From Candidatus Omnitrophota bacterium (lineage in GTDB: Bacteria; Omnitrophota; Gorgyraeia; Gorgyraeales; Gorgyraeaceae): a stretch of 12,045 bases of DNA. The position numbers were made by a program, and so were the translations under genes. Of this stretch, positions 1 to 5,876 are shown one piece after another. The DNA lies in assembly GCA_026387215.1 (NCBI GenBank), contig JAPLMC010000011.1, positions 1 through 12,045 on the forward strand, written 5' to 3'. The notes under the pieces are model-generated. The model had not been told where the DNA came from. It saw only the letters and a program-made list of their open reading frames with translations, and made no database searches. Position 1 is the first letter of the stretch. The number at the start of each line of letters is the position of its first letter.

Positions 1-712
1 CTGCGTGAAAATCACTGAGAAGATACGGTAAAAAAACCAAAAGTGGAATTATTGCTGAAAAGGCAATAAATATTGCCTTTTCCTTTCTTGTACGGAAATA
101 AAAGAAGAAAACAGGTAATAAGATTATCGCGACTATCTTTATACATAAGGAGAGCCCGTAACATAGCCCTGAATAAAAAATTTGTTTATTTTTAATAAAA
201 TAAATTGCAAGAAAAATAAAAAATATAAAGACTGAGTCCGTATTTCCATGAAACCCGGAAATAAGAAAATTTATCGGATTAATACTACAGATAACGCAAA
301 GAAGTGTCCTGGTTTTTACCCTTAATGCAGACAAGAGATTCCAAATAACAAAAATACTTAGAAAGTCTGCTATAATTGGCATTAATCTAAACACAAATTG
401 AAAACTCAAACCGCTTTTCAATGTGATATATCTTATGAATTTTAAAACCCACGACATTAAAGGAGGGTGATTATAAATCTTCACGAGGGAATAAATTTTG
501 AAGGTACCATGCTGAGCTATGACATCTGAAAAAAATTTCCAATATGTGACGTCGTTCGTTCCATAAACCACATAAGAAAGTAACAGCTTGAGAATTAAGA
601 CAAACAAAGCGGCTGCAAACACTATTAGAAATTCTCCACGGACATCTAAGTCTCTACTTGGTCCATTAATTATTTTTGTAGTTTTAGCTGTTTGCTTTCT
701 CAATCTTTTCAA
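1..712 (-). CDS. GT-C family membrane glycosyltransferase, N-terminal part (runs off left edge)
   Basis: I translated the minus strand by hand from TTG at 712-710 to the left edge: 237 residues with no stop, so the C-terminus lies outside the window. After a basic N-terminus comes a membrane segment (about residues 28-50). A first outer loop follows with an acidic residue (D54, in YGTNDVTYW) and YNHPPL at 80-85, then further hydrophobic segments around 105-130, 137-172, 180-205 and 213-232. HGNTDS at 155-160 sits in a membrane-border segment. A D in the first loop, a YNxPPL loop and an HGxxD element are typical of GT-C enzymes (ALG6/GT87-like), which transfer sugars from polyprenyl-phosphate carriers on the outer face of the inner membrane. 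The substrate cannot be read from sequence. TTG is chosen because the frame closes upstream at 724-722 and GGGGTGAG lies just ahead; TTG at 703 is an alternative. No in-frame ATG occurs before residue 86. Confidence 0.8.
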   Translation of the reverse strand, partial: MKRLRKQTAKTTKIINGPSRDLDVRGEFLIVFAAALFVLILKLLLSYVVYGTNDVTYWKFFSDVIAQHGTFKIYSLVKIYNHPPLMSWVLKFIRYITLKSGLSFQFVFRLMPIIADFLSIFVIWNLLSALRVKTRTLLCVICSINPINFLISGFHGNTDSVFIFFIFLAIYFIKNKQIFYSGLCYGLSLCIKIVAIILLPVFFFYFRTRKEKAIFIAFSAIIPLLVFLPYLLSDFHA

Positions 713-827
713 TCGACTCTCTCACCCCATCGTTTCTTGCCTTATTTTTGAAATATTTGTTTGAAATAGCCTCCCCAAATAAGGCCGATGTCTATCTTTG
801 TTCTTTTATGAGTTAACATTATTTCAC

Positions 828-833
828 ATTATA
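828..833 (-). promoter_or_regulatory. Candidate -10 box for the GT-C gene, in the 713-986 gap
   Basis: Read on the minus strand this is a perfect TATAAT, about 116 nt before the proposed TTG start of the glycosyltransferase. No convincing -35 lies 16-18 nt upstream, and the surrounding DNA is AT-rich, so chance is a real alternative. I saw nothing else in the 274-nt gap: no good hairpin with a T-run after the 77-aa gene, no RNA gene and no coding frame on either strand. The gap is long compared with the other junctions, which supports a separate transcription unit for the glycosyltransferase. Confidence 0.3.
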
Positions 834-986
834 CAACATAAAAAGATACCTCACTTACAGGAGATTTTACCATAATTCCTTTATTCCAAATCAGTCAGCC
901 CCTTAATATACCTAAAATCATATCGCGGTACTTACACCAACGGAGGTCAGCCAAATGTCTTAATAAAAACTCTCATATTGCTTGCG

Positions 987-1220
987 TTACATGCTAGATA
1001 TGGCTTCCTGAATCAAAGGCAGGATTGCCTGAGCTTCTTCCTTAGTCATTCTCCCAAGCTTTGCAAATCTAAGGGCGCCTTCAGGGTCTCTATTTTCCCT
1101 TACTATCTGTAATTTCTTAGGTCCGTTATTGTAAGAATGAACGCTTACTGTGATTTTCCCATCATCATTTTCATGAGATTTGGAAAATACTTCATTATCA
1201 AGGCTTGCATCGTACGGCAT
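987..1220 (-). CDS. 77-aa PC4/YdbC-like small protein, putative nucleic-acid binding
   Basis: This is a small soluble protein with no signal peptide. The start is secure: GGGAGGT (complement of 1226-1232) lies 5 nt before the ATG, one of the best Shine-Dalgarno sequences in the window. Residues 22-75 have the pattern of a PC4/YdbC-type domain: a beta-rich segment (KITVSVHSYNNGPKKLQIVR), a variable loop, then a G-x-[LM]-T-x-E-E helix (LGRMTKEEAQAILPLIQEA). In known PC4-like proteins this fold binds single-stranded DNA or RNA and often acts in transcription or repair. The match was judged by eye, so the family is a hypothesis; otherwise it is a hypothetical protein. It follows the flavoprotein gene on the same strand after a 96-nt gap that contains palindromes, and may be the last gene of that operon or separately expressed. 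Confidence 0.75.
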   Translation of the reverse strand: MPYDASLDNEVFSKSHENDDGKITVSVHSYNNGPKKLQIVRENRDPEGALRFAKLGRMTKEEAQAILPLIQEAISSM

Positions 1221-1231
1221 ATATTACCTCC

Positions 1232-1254
1232 CAAATTTTGCGAAGCAAAATTTG
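1232..1254. repeat. Perfect 10-bp inverted repeat with 3-nt loop, at the SD of the 77-aa gene
   Basis: CAAATTTTGC (1232-1241), loop GAA, GCAAAATTTG (1245-1254). In the leftward transcript the hairpin abuts and shares one base with the Shine-Dalgarno of the 77-aa gene. No T-run follows, so it is not a standard terminator. It could tune access to the ribosome site, act as an RNA processing or stability element, or be part of a dispersed palindromic repeat together with the GC-rich element at 1257-1304. Confidence 0.75.
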
Positions 1255-1256
1255 AT

Positions 1257-1304
1257 CCCGAGTCCGCCTCGCCACCGTTTTATGGTGGCGGACGAGACGA
1301 GGGG
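1257..1304. repeat. GC-rich element with two mutually exclusive 7-bp stems
   Basis: This element is much richer in GC than its surroundings. Stem A pairs CGCCACC (1270-1276) with GGTGGCG (1284-1290) around the loop GTTTTAT. Stem B pairs GTCCGCC (1262-1268) with GGCGGAC (1287-1293). Both use 1287-1290, so they cannot form together. If stem A forms, outer CCC (1257-1259) and GTC (1262-1264) can pair with GAC (1296-1298) and GGG (1301-1303), leaving GA facing GA. Base composition unlike the neighbours and adjacency to the palindrome at 1232-1254 suggest one compound palindromic element inserted between the flavoprotein gene and the 77-aa gene. No second copy is seen in this window. Confidence 0.55.
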
Positions 1305-1316
1305 CAAACGCCACGC

Positions 1317-2504
1317 TTACTCCGTTAAACCAGCTACAAAGCCTGAAGCCCATGCCCAGGCAAGATTGTATCCACCCCGTTCGCCATTTACATCCAGGAT
1401 TTCTCCTGCAAAATAAACGCTTTTCTTCAATTTTGATTCTAACGTGCTTTCTTTTATATCTTTAACGTTCACGCCACCTGAGGTAAACTCCGCTTCATTC
1501 CAGGATTTTGTATCTATTATATCAAATCTTTTGTCTTTCAACACATTTACTATTTTTTCAACGCTTGCGCCTTTGAATAAATCTCTAAAAACCAGGCTAA
1601 ATTTGTTAGGCAATATCCCTATCATTAAATTTTCTTCTGTAAAGCCTTTATTAATTCTGCGGATAATCTCTTCTTTAAGTTCATCCGCGCCTATAAAAGG
1701 AACCATATCAATTGAGTCCTGAGCAAATTTCGCCCCAAGCCTGTTTATGATTATTGAAATATCCTCGCTTATATCCAATATAGCAGTGCCTGAAAGCCCG
1801 TATTTTGTAAAAAGCAGTTCTCCTTCTGTTTCTTTTTTCACTTTACCGCCTATCACCGCTTTTGCAACGCATTGTATTTTCTGGCCCTGAAGCAAATGGC
1901 AAAATATGTCCTTTGTCACCAGAGGTACAGCACTCGGAATAGGCGCTGTGATTTTATGGCCGAAAGAGGAAGCTAAAACATAACAACTTCCGTCGGAGCC
2001 AAGACTGGGATAACTCTTTCCTCCTCCTGTAATTATGACAGTGTTGCACATAATGCTTTTACCGTTTCTGGATTTTACTATAAATCCTTTGGGAGAACCG
2101 GCAATATTATTTACTTCGAAATCAAGCTCTACTGCCACTTTTAAAGCTTTAAGCTCATCTTCCAGGACCCTTAAAACGCTTGCAGCCTGGTCTGTAGCAG
2201 GAAAAATCATGCTTACTTCGGAACCCAGCTTTAGCCCAAGTTCATTGAAAAAATTTTCTATTTTCTCTCTGCCAAACCTGGAAAATATGCTTTTTACCAG
2301 CTCGCGGCCTTCAGTATTATAATGTGCTTCGTTTAAATCCAAATTGGAAATATTGCACCTGCCAGCGCCTGAGATAAGTATCTTTTTTCCAAGACGCTGC
2401 ATTTTTTCGCATATAACCACATTTTTACCGCTGCGCCTAGCGCTGATAGCCGCCACTATTCCAGCTGCGCCGCCGCCTATTATTACAGTGTCAAATTTTT
2501 GCAT
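1317..2504 (-). CDS. BaiN/HI0933-family FAD-dependent oxidoreductase
   Basis: This 395-aa flavoprotein, of usual family length, carries the N-terminal Rossmann FAD motif GGGAAG (10-15) and the family signature GKKILISGAGRCNISN (39-54). Further marks are GGGKSYPSLGSDG, GELLFTKYGLSG, TSGGV and a C-terminal FAD-closing block with YFAGEILDVNGERGGYN. These define the HI0933/YhiN/BaiN family of cytosolic NAD(P)/FAD-dependent enzymes. Most members have no proven substrate; BaiN itself is linked to bile-acid reduction, which should not be assumed here. I start at ATG 2504 because MQKFDTVIIGGG matches how family members begin and because it falls 4 nt after the upstream stop. An in-frame ATG at 2528 would add 8 residues and overlap the CorC-like gene by 20 nt. 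It is translationally linked to that gene. Confidence 0.93.
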   Translation of the reverse strand: MQKFDTVIIGGGAAGIVAAISARRSGKNVVICEKMQRLGKKILISGAGRCNISNLDLNEAHYNTEGRELVKSIFSRFGREKIENFFNELGLKLGSEVSMIFPATDQAASVLRVLEDELKALKVAVELDFEVNNIAGSPKGFIVKSRNGKSIMCNTVIITGGGKSYPSLGSDGSCYVLASSFGHKITAPIPSAVPLVTKDIFCHLLQGQKIQCVAKAVIGGKVKKETEGELLFTKYGLSGTAILDISEDISIIINRLGAKFAQDSIDMVPFIGADELKEEIIRRINKGFTEENLMIGILPNKFSLVFRDLFKGASVEKIVNVLKDKRFDIIDTKSWNEAEFTSGGVNVKDIKESTLESKLKKSVYFAGEILDVNGERGGYNLAWAWASGFVAGLTE

Positions 2505-2508
2505 CTTC

Positions 2509-3513
2509 TTATTTATTGCGGATATCATACTCGTCCTGTATCTCGCCTACTATTTCTTCGAGCAGGTCTTCCAGGGTCACAAGGCCCTGAATTTTGCCGT
2601 GCGGATCAGTTACAATAGCCAGATGCGTATGGCCTTTTTGGAATTCCTTTAACAACTCAGTTACATTTTTAGAATCAGAGACAAAAATAGGAGGATATAT
2701 TATATCCTGCAGAATTACAAGGTCCCTGTTAACAGACAGGTTTAACAGATCTTTCATATTTATAACACCGATTATATTGTCCGGCTTATCTTTGTATACG
2801 GGCAGCCTGGAATAGCCTGACTCAAGGACTTTATCCAATATGCTGTCTATATTTGCGCCTACGTCAATTAGCACCATCTTGTCTCTCGATATCATTACAG
2901 TCTTTACCAGAGTATTGCTAAACTCAAAAACTTTTGAAAGCATTTTATACTTATCTTTATACTTGGGGCTTTCTTCCTCGCCTATCCTAATAAGAGCTTT
3001 TATCTCATCCTCCACAACAAGAGAAGCCCTGCCCTTGGTTTTTCCGCCAAGAAGATTTACTATAAAATTAGTTATTACAGAAAGCACCCTAACAGCCGGA
3101 GATAACATAAATATCAAAGTCTTTACCATCCTCACAAGAAATAAAGCTACTCTTACAGGGCTTCCAGCTGAAAGCGTTTTTGCCGCCACTTCAAAAACTA
3201 TTACAAGAAACGCCGATACCAAAGTTGCCAGAAGTATACTTTTGGTGCTTTCACCTAAAAAAGAAATTATTATAGCTGTAATAATGCAAGCTATAAAAGA
3301 ATTTACTATATTATTTGCTACAACTATAGTGCCGAAGAATTTTTCCGGGGCTTCGAGTATTTTAAGTATCATTTTGGCAGCTTTTGAACCGTCAGCCGCA
3401 AGACGCCTAAGCTTTATAATGCTGGAGGCAATAATAGATGTCTCAGACGCAGCTGTCAACGCGCCTATTAAAAGCAACAGTATAAGCAATAAGAGCTCTA
3501 TTATAATTTTCAT
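2509..3513 (-). CDS. CNNM/DUF21 plus CBS-pair membrane protein (CorC/TlyC family), no C-terminal CorC_HlyC domain
   Basis: This 334-aa inner-membrane protein has an N-terminal DUF21/CNNM region (about 1-155, several membrane segments) with SET at 23-25, NN at 67-68 and E108. A pair of CBS domains follows (about 203-260 and 268-326), with SGYSRLPVY and the end motif LVTLEDLLEEIVGEIQDEYD. In the CNNM/CorC family the membrane part handles Mg2+ and the CBS pair binds adenine nucleotides. Two things are odd. The family's E-x-x-P-K motif reads EVAAK (108-112), so the proline is missing. The protein also ends right after CBS 2, whereas many relatives of about 420-440 aa have an extra CorC_HlyC domain. 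The start overlaps the RluA stop as ATGA, with GAGGAA about 10 nt upstream. The role (Mg2+ efflux or envelope function) is inferred from family only. Confidence 0.93.
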   Translation of the reverse strand: MKIIIELLLLILLLLIGALTAASETSIIASSIIKLRRLAADGSKAAKMILKILEAPEKFFGTIVVANNIVNSFIACIITAIIISFLGESTKSILLATLVSAFLVIVFEVAAKTLSAGSPVRVALFLVRMVKTLIFMLSPAVRVLSVITNFIVNLLGGKTKGRASLVVEDEIKALIRIGEEESPKYKDKYKMLSKVFEFSNTLVKTVMISRDKMVLIDVGANIDSILDKVLESGYSRLPVYKDKPDNIIGVINMKDLLNLSVNRDLVILQDIIYPPIFVSDSKNVTELLKEFQKGHTHLAIVTDPHGKIQGLVTLEDLLEEIVGEIQDEYDIRNK

Positions 3514-4265
3514 TTGGTAAATTTCCTCATATCCTCAGGCAATGGCAAATTAAAATTCATTCTTTTCCCTGATATAGGGTGGCTGAATTCTAATGCCTTT
3601 GCATGAAGCGCAACCCTTTTAAATCTTAACTTGAAATCCTTCCTGAAAGCGTATACGCTCTCTCCTACCAGAGAATGGCCAATAGATTTAAAATGTATCC
3701 TAATCTGGTTGGTCCTTCCGGTAACAGGTTGTACCTCAACTATTGTGAAATATTTTTTTCTTTCAATAACCCTGTATTTTGTAATCATAAGCTCTGTTTT
3801 TCTTTTTTTTTCGCTATATACATTGCCTTGAAGGGTATCAGAATTTTTTCGCACAATGCCATGGACAAATGCAATGTATGTCTTTTTTACAAGGTGAGCT
3901 TTAAACTGCTCCATCATAATTTGCTGAACAGCTTTGCCCTTAGCATAGATAATAAGGCCTGATGTCTCCCTGTCAATCCTGTGGCATGGATACGCATTGG
4001 CCAAAACACCGCGCCTGTCCAATTCTTGATTCAGAAGATCCGTAAGGGTATTTGTTTCTCCTTTTGGAGTAGGTACAACTAATATTCCAGAAGGTTTATT
4101 TATTATAAGAATATGCTCGTCTTCATAAACTATGCCATATCTATTTTTATACGCTCCTGGTAGCGAATCTGCGCTCTTTGGAGTGCAGATAAGGCTTGGC
4201 CGTTCAATATCAATTTCAGGTAAATCCCTGACTTTAGGCCTGAAAATTTGATTATTTGGATTCAT
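3510..4265 (-). CDS. RluA-family RNA pseudouridine synthase
   Basis: This 251-aa cytosolic enzyme is predicted to isomerise uridine to pseudouridine in rRNA or tRNA. The catalytic motif HRIDRETSG (95-103) carries the nucleophilic aspartate D98. Other family blocks are YEDEHILIINKPSGILVVP (47-65), KTYIAFVHG (128-136) and TGRTNQIRIHF (182-192), with N where many relatives have H. There is no S4 RNA-binding domain; instead the N-terminal 40 residues are an unrecognised lead-in. This resembles short RluA-type enzymes rather than RluC/RluD, but the target base cannot be assigned. The gene overlaps both neighbours by ATGA (start with the lipoprotein gene, stop with the CorC-like gene). It has no visible Shine-Dalgarno, so its translation probably depends on coupling. 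Confidence 0.95.
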   Translation of the reverse strand: MNPNNQIFRPKVRDLPEIDIERPSLICTPKSADSLPGAYKNRYGIVYEDEHILIINKPSGILVVPTPKGETNTLTDLLNQELDRRGVLANAYPCHRIDRETSGLIIYAKGKAVQQIMMEQFKAHLVKKTYIAFVHGIVRKNSDTLQGNVYSEKKRKTELMITKYRVIERKKYFTIVEVQPVTGRTNQIRIHFKSIGHSLVGESVYAFRKDFKLRFKRVALHAKALEFSHPISGKRMNFNLPLPEDMRKFTK

Positions 4266-4660
4266 TTAACAAGATATTCTTTTAATTTCTGCCATGTCTT
4301 AGGGCCAACTTTGCCATCTGCTTTTAAACCGCTCTGAGACTGAAAAGCCTCTATAGCTTTTCTGGTATTTGGGCCAATAACGCCATCTATATTGCCTTCA
4401 TAAAGATTAGCGTTCTTTAAAGCCTGCTGAATATCCTGAACACTTGGTTTTTCAACTACTTCCATTTGAGTAGCGGTGGACTCCACGGAAACACTTTTGC
4501 CCTTTATAACCTGAGTATCTCGAGCAACGTCTACCGCTGCGCCAGTCGCAGTCTCTTCTGCAACGCCAGTATCCATAGACGCATTTTCATCTGTAACTTT
4601 TTTCAGACAACCAGTCAAAGCAACCAGTAACACAAAAACCATCACTAAACGCATTACCAT
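4262..4660 (-). CDS. Lipoprotein with C-terminal peptidoglycan-binding domain (PG_binding_1)
   Basis: This 132-aa protein starts with a short signal peptide that ends in the lipobox LTGC (15-18), so Cys18 is the likely lipidated residue. A low-complexity linker rich in T, V, A and E (about 20-70) leads to one PG_binding_1 domain (73-131), recognisable by the helix SVQDIQQALKNANLYEG, D-G-V-I-G-P-N-T-R-K-A-I-E-A-F-Q, and the repeated DGKVGPKTW. The domain binds cell-wall peptidoglycan. No hydrolase or transpeptidase domain is attached, so the protein probably tethers or positions something at the wall. Residue 19 is Leu rather than Asp, which argues for outer-membrane sorting if E. coli-like rules apply. 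ATG 4660 is chosen because GGGGG lies 5 nt ahead; ATG 4654 is possible. An A8 run followed by G5 just upstream is slippage-prone. Confidence 0.9.
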   Translation of the reverse strand: MVMRLVMVFVLLVALTGCLKKVTDENASMDTGVAEETATGAAVDVARDTQVIKGKSVSVESTATQMEVVEKPSVQDIQQALKNANLYEGNIDGVIGPNTRKAIEAFQSQSGLKADGKVGPKTWQKLKEYLVK

Positions 4661-4684
4661 ACTAACCCCCTTTTTTTTGCAGGT

Positions 4685-5068
4685 CTATTGTTTAAGATAA
4701 CCTGATAATTTTTCAACTATTTTATTACAATAATATTTTAAAAATCTGGACTCATCCTTTAAAGGCATACTTATTATCTTAACGCCGTTAATATATTTTT
4801 TATTTCTATCAATTCCAATATCCCCTATCCATCTTATCTCAGCCACTATAGATATTGGCGGATTAGCATCTTCAATATCCACTTCAAGTTGTACATAAGC
4901 TCCTGGCTTCAAGGGTTCACTAGAAGCAAAGGACAATCCTTCCGCAGATATATTTTCCGTCCCAGTAAACTGAAATGCCTGTTCATAATCAAGCAATTTG
5001 TATTTAGCGCTCAGTCTTAGTTCAATCCTTGGGTACTTTCTTTTTTCTTTGAAGATATCACCTATCAT
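4685..5068 (-). CDS. PilZ-domain protein, probable c-di-GMP receptor
   Basis: This 127-aa protein is a single PilZ domain. It has the N-terminal RxxxR motif (RKYPR, 10-14) and a NISAEG box (39-44) that matches the D/N-x-S-x-x-G consensus, followed by the beta-barrel strands (PLKPGAYVQLEVDI, IVAEIRWIG, YINGVKII). These two motifs are the c-di-GMP contact residues in the family and both are intact, so binding is likely. The C-terminal 30 residues form a helix (ESRFLKYYCNKIVEKL) like that after many PilZ barrels. There are no membrane segments and no effector domain, so it probably works by binding a partner. The start overlaps the TPR stop as ATGA and has GGAGGT 3 nt ahead. A 24-nt gap separates it from the lipoprotein gene. 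Confidence 0.93.
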   Translation of the reverse strand: MIGDIFKEKRKYPRIELRLSAKYKLLDYEQAFQFTGTENISAEGLSFASSEPLKPGAYVQLEVDIEDANPPISIVAEIRWIGDIGIDRNKKYINGVKIISMPLKDESRFLKYYCNKIVEKLSGYLKQ

Positions 5069-5793
5069 AACACCTCCATTATCAGTTTCTTTGCCTCATT
5101 AGGAGTCATAGACAAGAATTTAAACCTATGTTCAGATATTTTTAATTCCTTCAAACATATATCAATACGGTTAACTGCTTCCATATTTCCCTTGTCAAAA
5201 GAAAGTACGGAAATAAAGCTCATAAGAGCTTCTTTAAATCTTTTTCTATTAAGAAGTATTTGCCCCATTTTAAAATAAGCGTCTCTATTTAAAAAAGGTC
5301 TGTCGCATTGTAGATTTACCGCCCTGTTAAAAAGTTCATACGCTTTGTCAAAGTCACCATCTTCATTACATATATTTCCTATCTTAAAGTATCCCAAAGC
5401 CATATCATACCGGTCTATATATTTATCTTCCTCAGGGCTAAGGTTTTCTACAAATTCTACGAATTCCTTAGCTCCCTGTTTAGTCCTCAGTCTGTCGTCA
5501 GATATCTTAAAATTGAACATACTGTTTAGATACTCTCCTATAACAAAATCCACCCTTTCAATAATATCCTGAAGATAATATTTCGGATTGAGCTTCAGTG
5601 CGCTTCTATAGTTTTCGATAGCTTTTTTAAAAAACTCTGAAGCCTTTTCGTAGTTCTTCCAGCATGCTTCGCGCCGCGCCTTATTGTGATAATCAACAGC
5701 TACTTCTAAAATAGGCTTGATATTTGCGTGCTCATTATTCCATTCTTCAATATTCTTTATATTCTGTTCTATATTGTTTATATTATCTTTCAT
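5065..5793 (-). CDS. Tetratricopeptide-repeat (TPR) protein
   Basis: This 242-aa soluble protein begins with a polar helix holding a repeated N-I-x-N-I-E unit (about residues 5-17), which may be a short coiled coil. TPR-like helix pairs follow at about 30-72 (NYEKASEFFKKAIENYRSALKLNP), 131-165 (ALGYFKIGNICNEDGDFDKAYELFNRAV) and 170-205 (AYFKMGQILLNRKRFKEALMSFISVL). TPRs are protein-binding scaffolds, and as the first gene of the leftward operon, overlapping the PilZ gene, it may be the PilZ partner. I start at ATG 5793 because an extended -10 box lies 8 nt before it. ATG 5811 in frame would add 6 residues but would fall within the promoter. Neither start has a Shine-Dalgarno. Confidence 0.85.
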   Translation of the reverse strand: MKDNINNIEQNIKNIEEWNNEHANIKPILEVAVDYHNKARREACWKNYEKASEFFKKAIENYRSALKLNPKYYLQDIIERVDFVIGEYLNSMFNFKISDDRLRTKQGAKEFVEFVENLSPEEDKYIDRYDMALGYFKIGNICNEDGDFDKAYELFNRAVNLQCDRPFLNRDAYFKMGQILLNRKRFKEALMSFISVLSFDKGNMEAVNRIDICLKELKISEHRFKFLSMTPNEAKKLIMEVL

Positions 5794-5801
5794 ATTTAAA
5801 C

Positions 5802-5830
5802 AATATAGCATAAAAATACAATAGTGTGAA
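5802..5830 (-). promoter_or_regulatory. Promoter of the TPR-PilZ operon, apparently leaderless
   Basis: On the minus strand there is TTCACA (complement of 5825-5830, 5 of 6 to TTGACA), a 17-nt spacer, then TATATT (complement of 5802-5807) preceded by TGC, an extended -10. The predicted transcription start is about 7 nt further on, essentially at the ATG of 5793, and no Shine-Dalgarno is present. This is the best sigma-70-type promoter in the window. Confidence 0.65.
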
Positions 5831-5861
5831 GAAGTTTTGCCTTTATTTTATTCATTCATTG

Positions 5862-5870
5862 TGCTATATT
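5862..5870 (+). promoter_or_regulatory. Extended -10 promoter of comF-lptF-lptG, apparently leaderless
   Basis: TGCTATATT lies 6 nt before the ATG at 5877, so a start about 7 nt after the box would fall on the A of the ATG. The -35 is poor (TTTATT at 5842-5847, spacer 17), which extended -10 promoters tolerate. The 9-mer is an inverted copy of the one at 5802-5810 that serves the divergent operon. Confidence 0.55.
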
Positions 5871-5876
5871 CATTAT

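Noticed and set aside
943..963. Plus-strand GGAGG-like site followed by ATG TCT TAA
   Set aside because: It encodes only two residues before a stop. A leader-peptide role is unlikely because no plus-strand gene follows.
1137..1416. Two overlapping plus-strand open frames near the palindromes
   Set aside because: They run antisense over the start of the 77-aa gene, through the palindromes and into the flavoprotein gene; no ribosome site and no motif.
2840..3520. 226-aa open frame on the plus strand
   Set aside because: It lies entirely antisense to the well-supported CorC-like gene, with low-complexity S/T/I-rich translation, no Shine-Dalgarno and no recognisable motif. It is a shadow frame.
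5752..5793. Repeated AT-rich unit near the TPR start as a possible DNA repeat array
   Set aside because: The repetition is explained by the coding of N-I-x-N-I-E units in the N-terminal helix and is only about two units long.
5826..5876. N-terminal extension of the ComF-family protein from GTG
   Set aside because: The 17 extra residues do not fit the family start and would overlap the extended -10 box; ATG 5877 is better supported.
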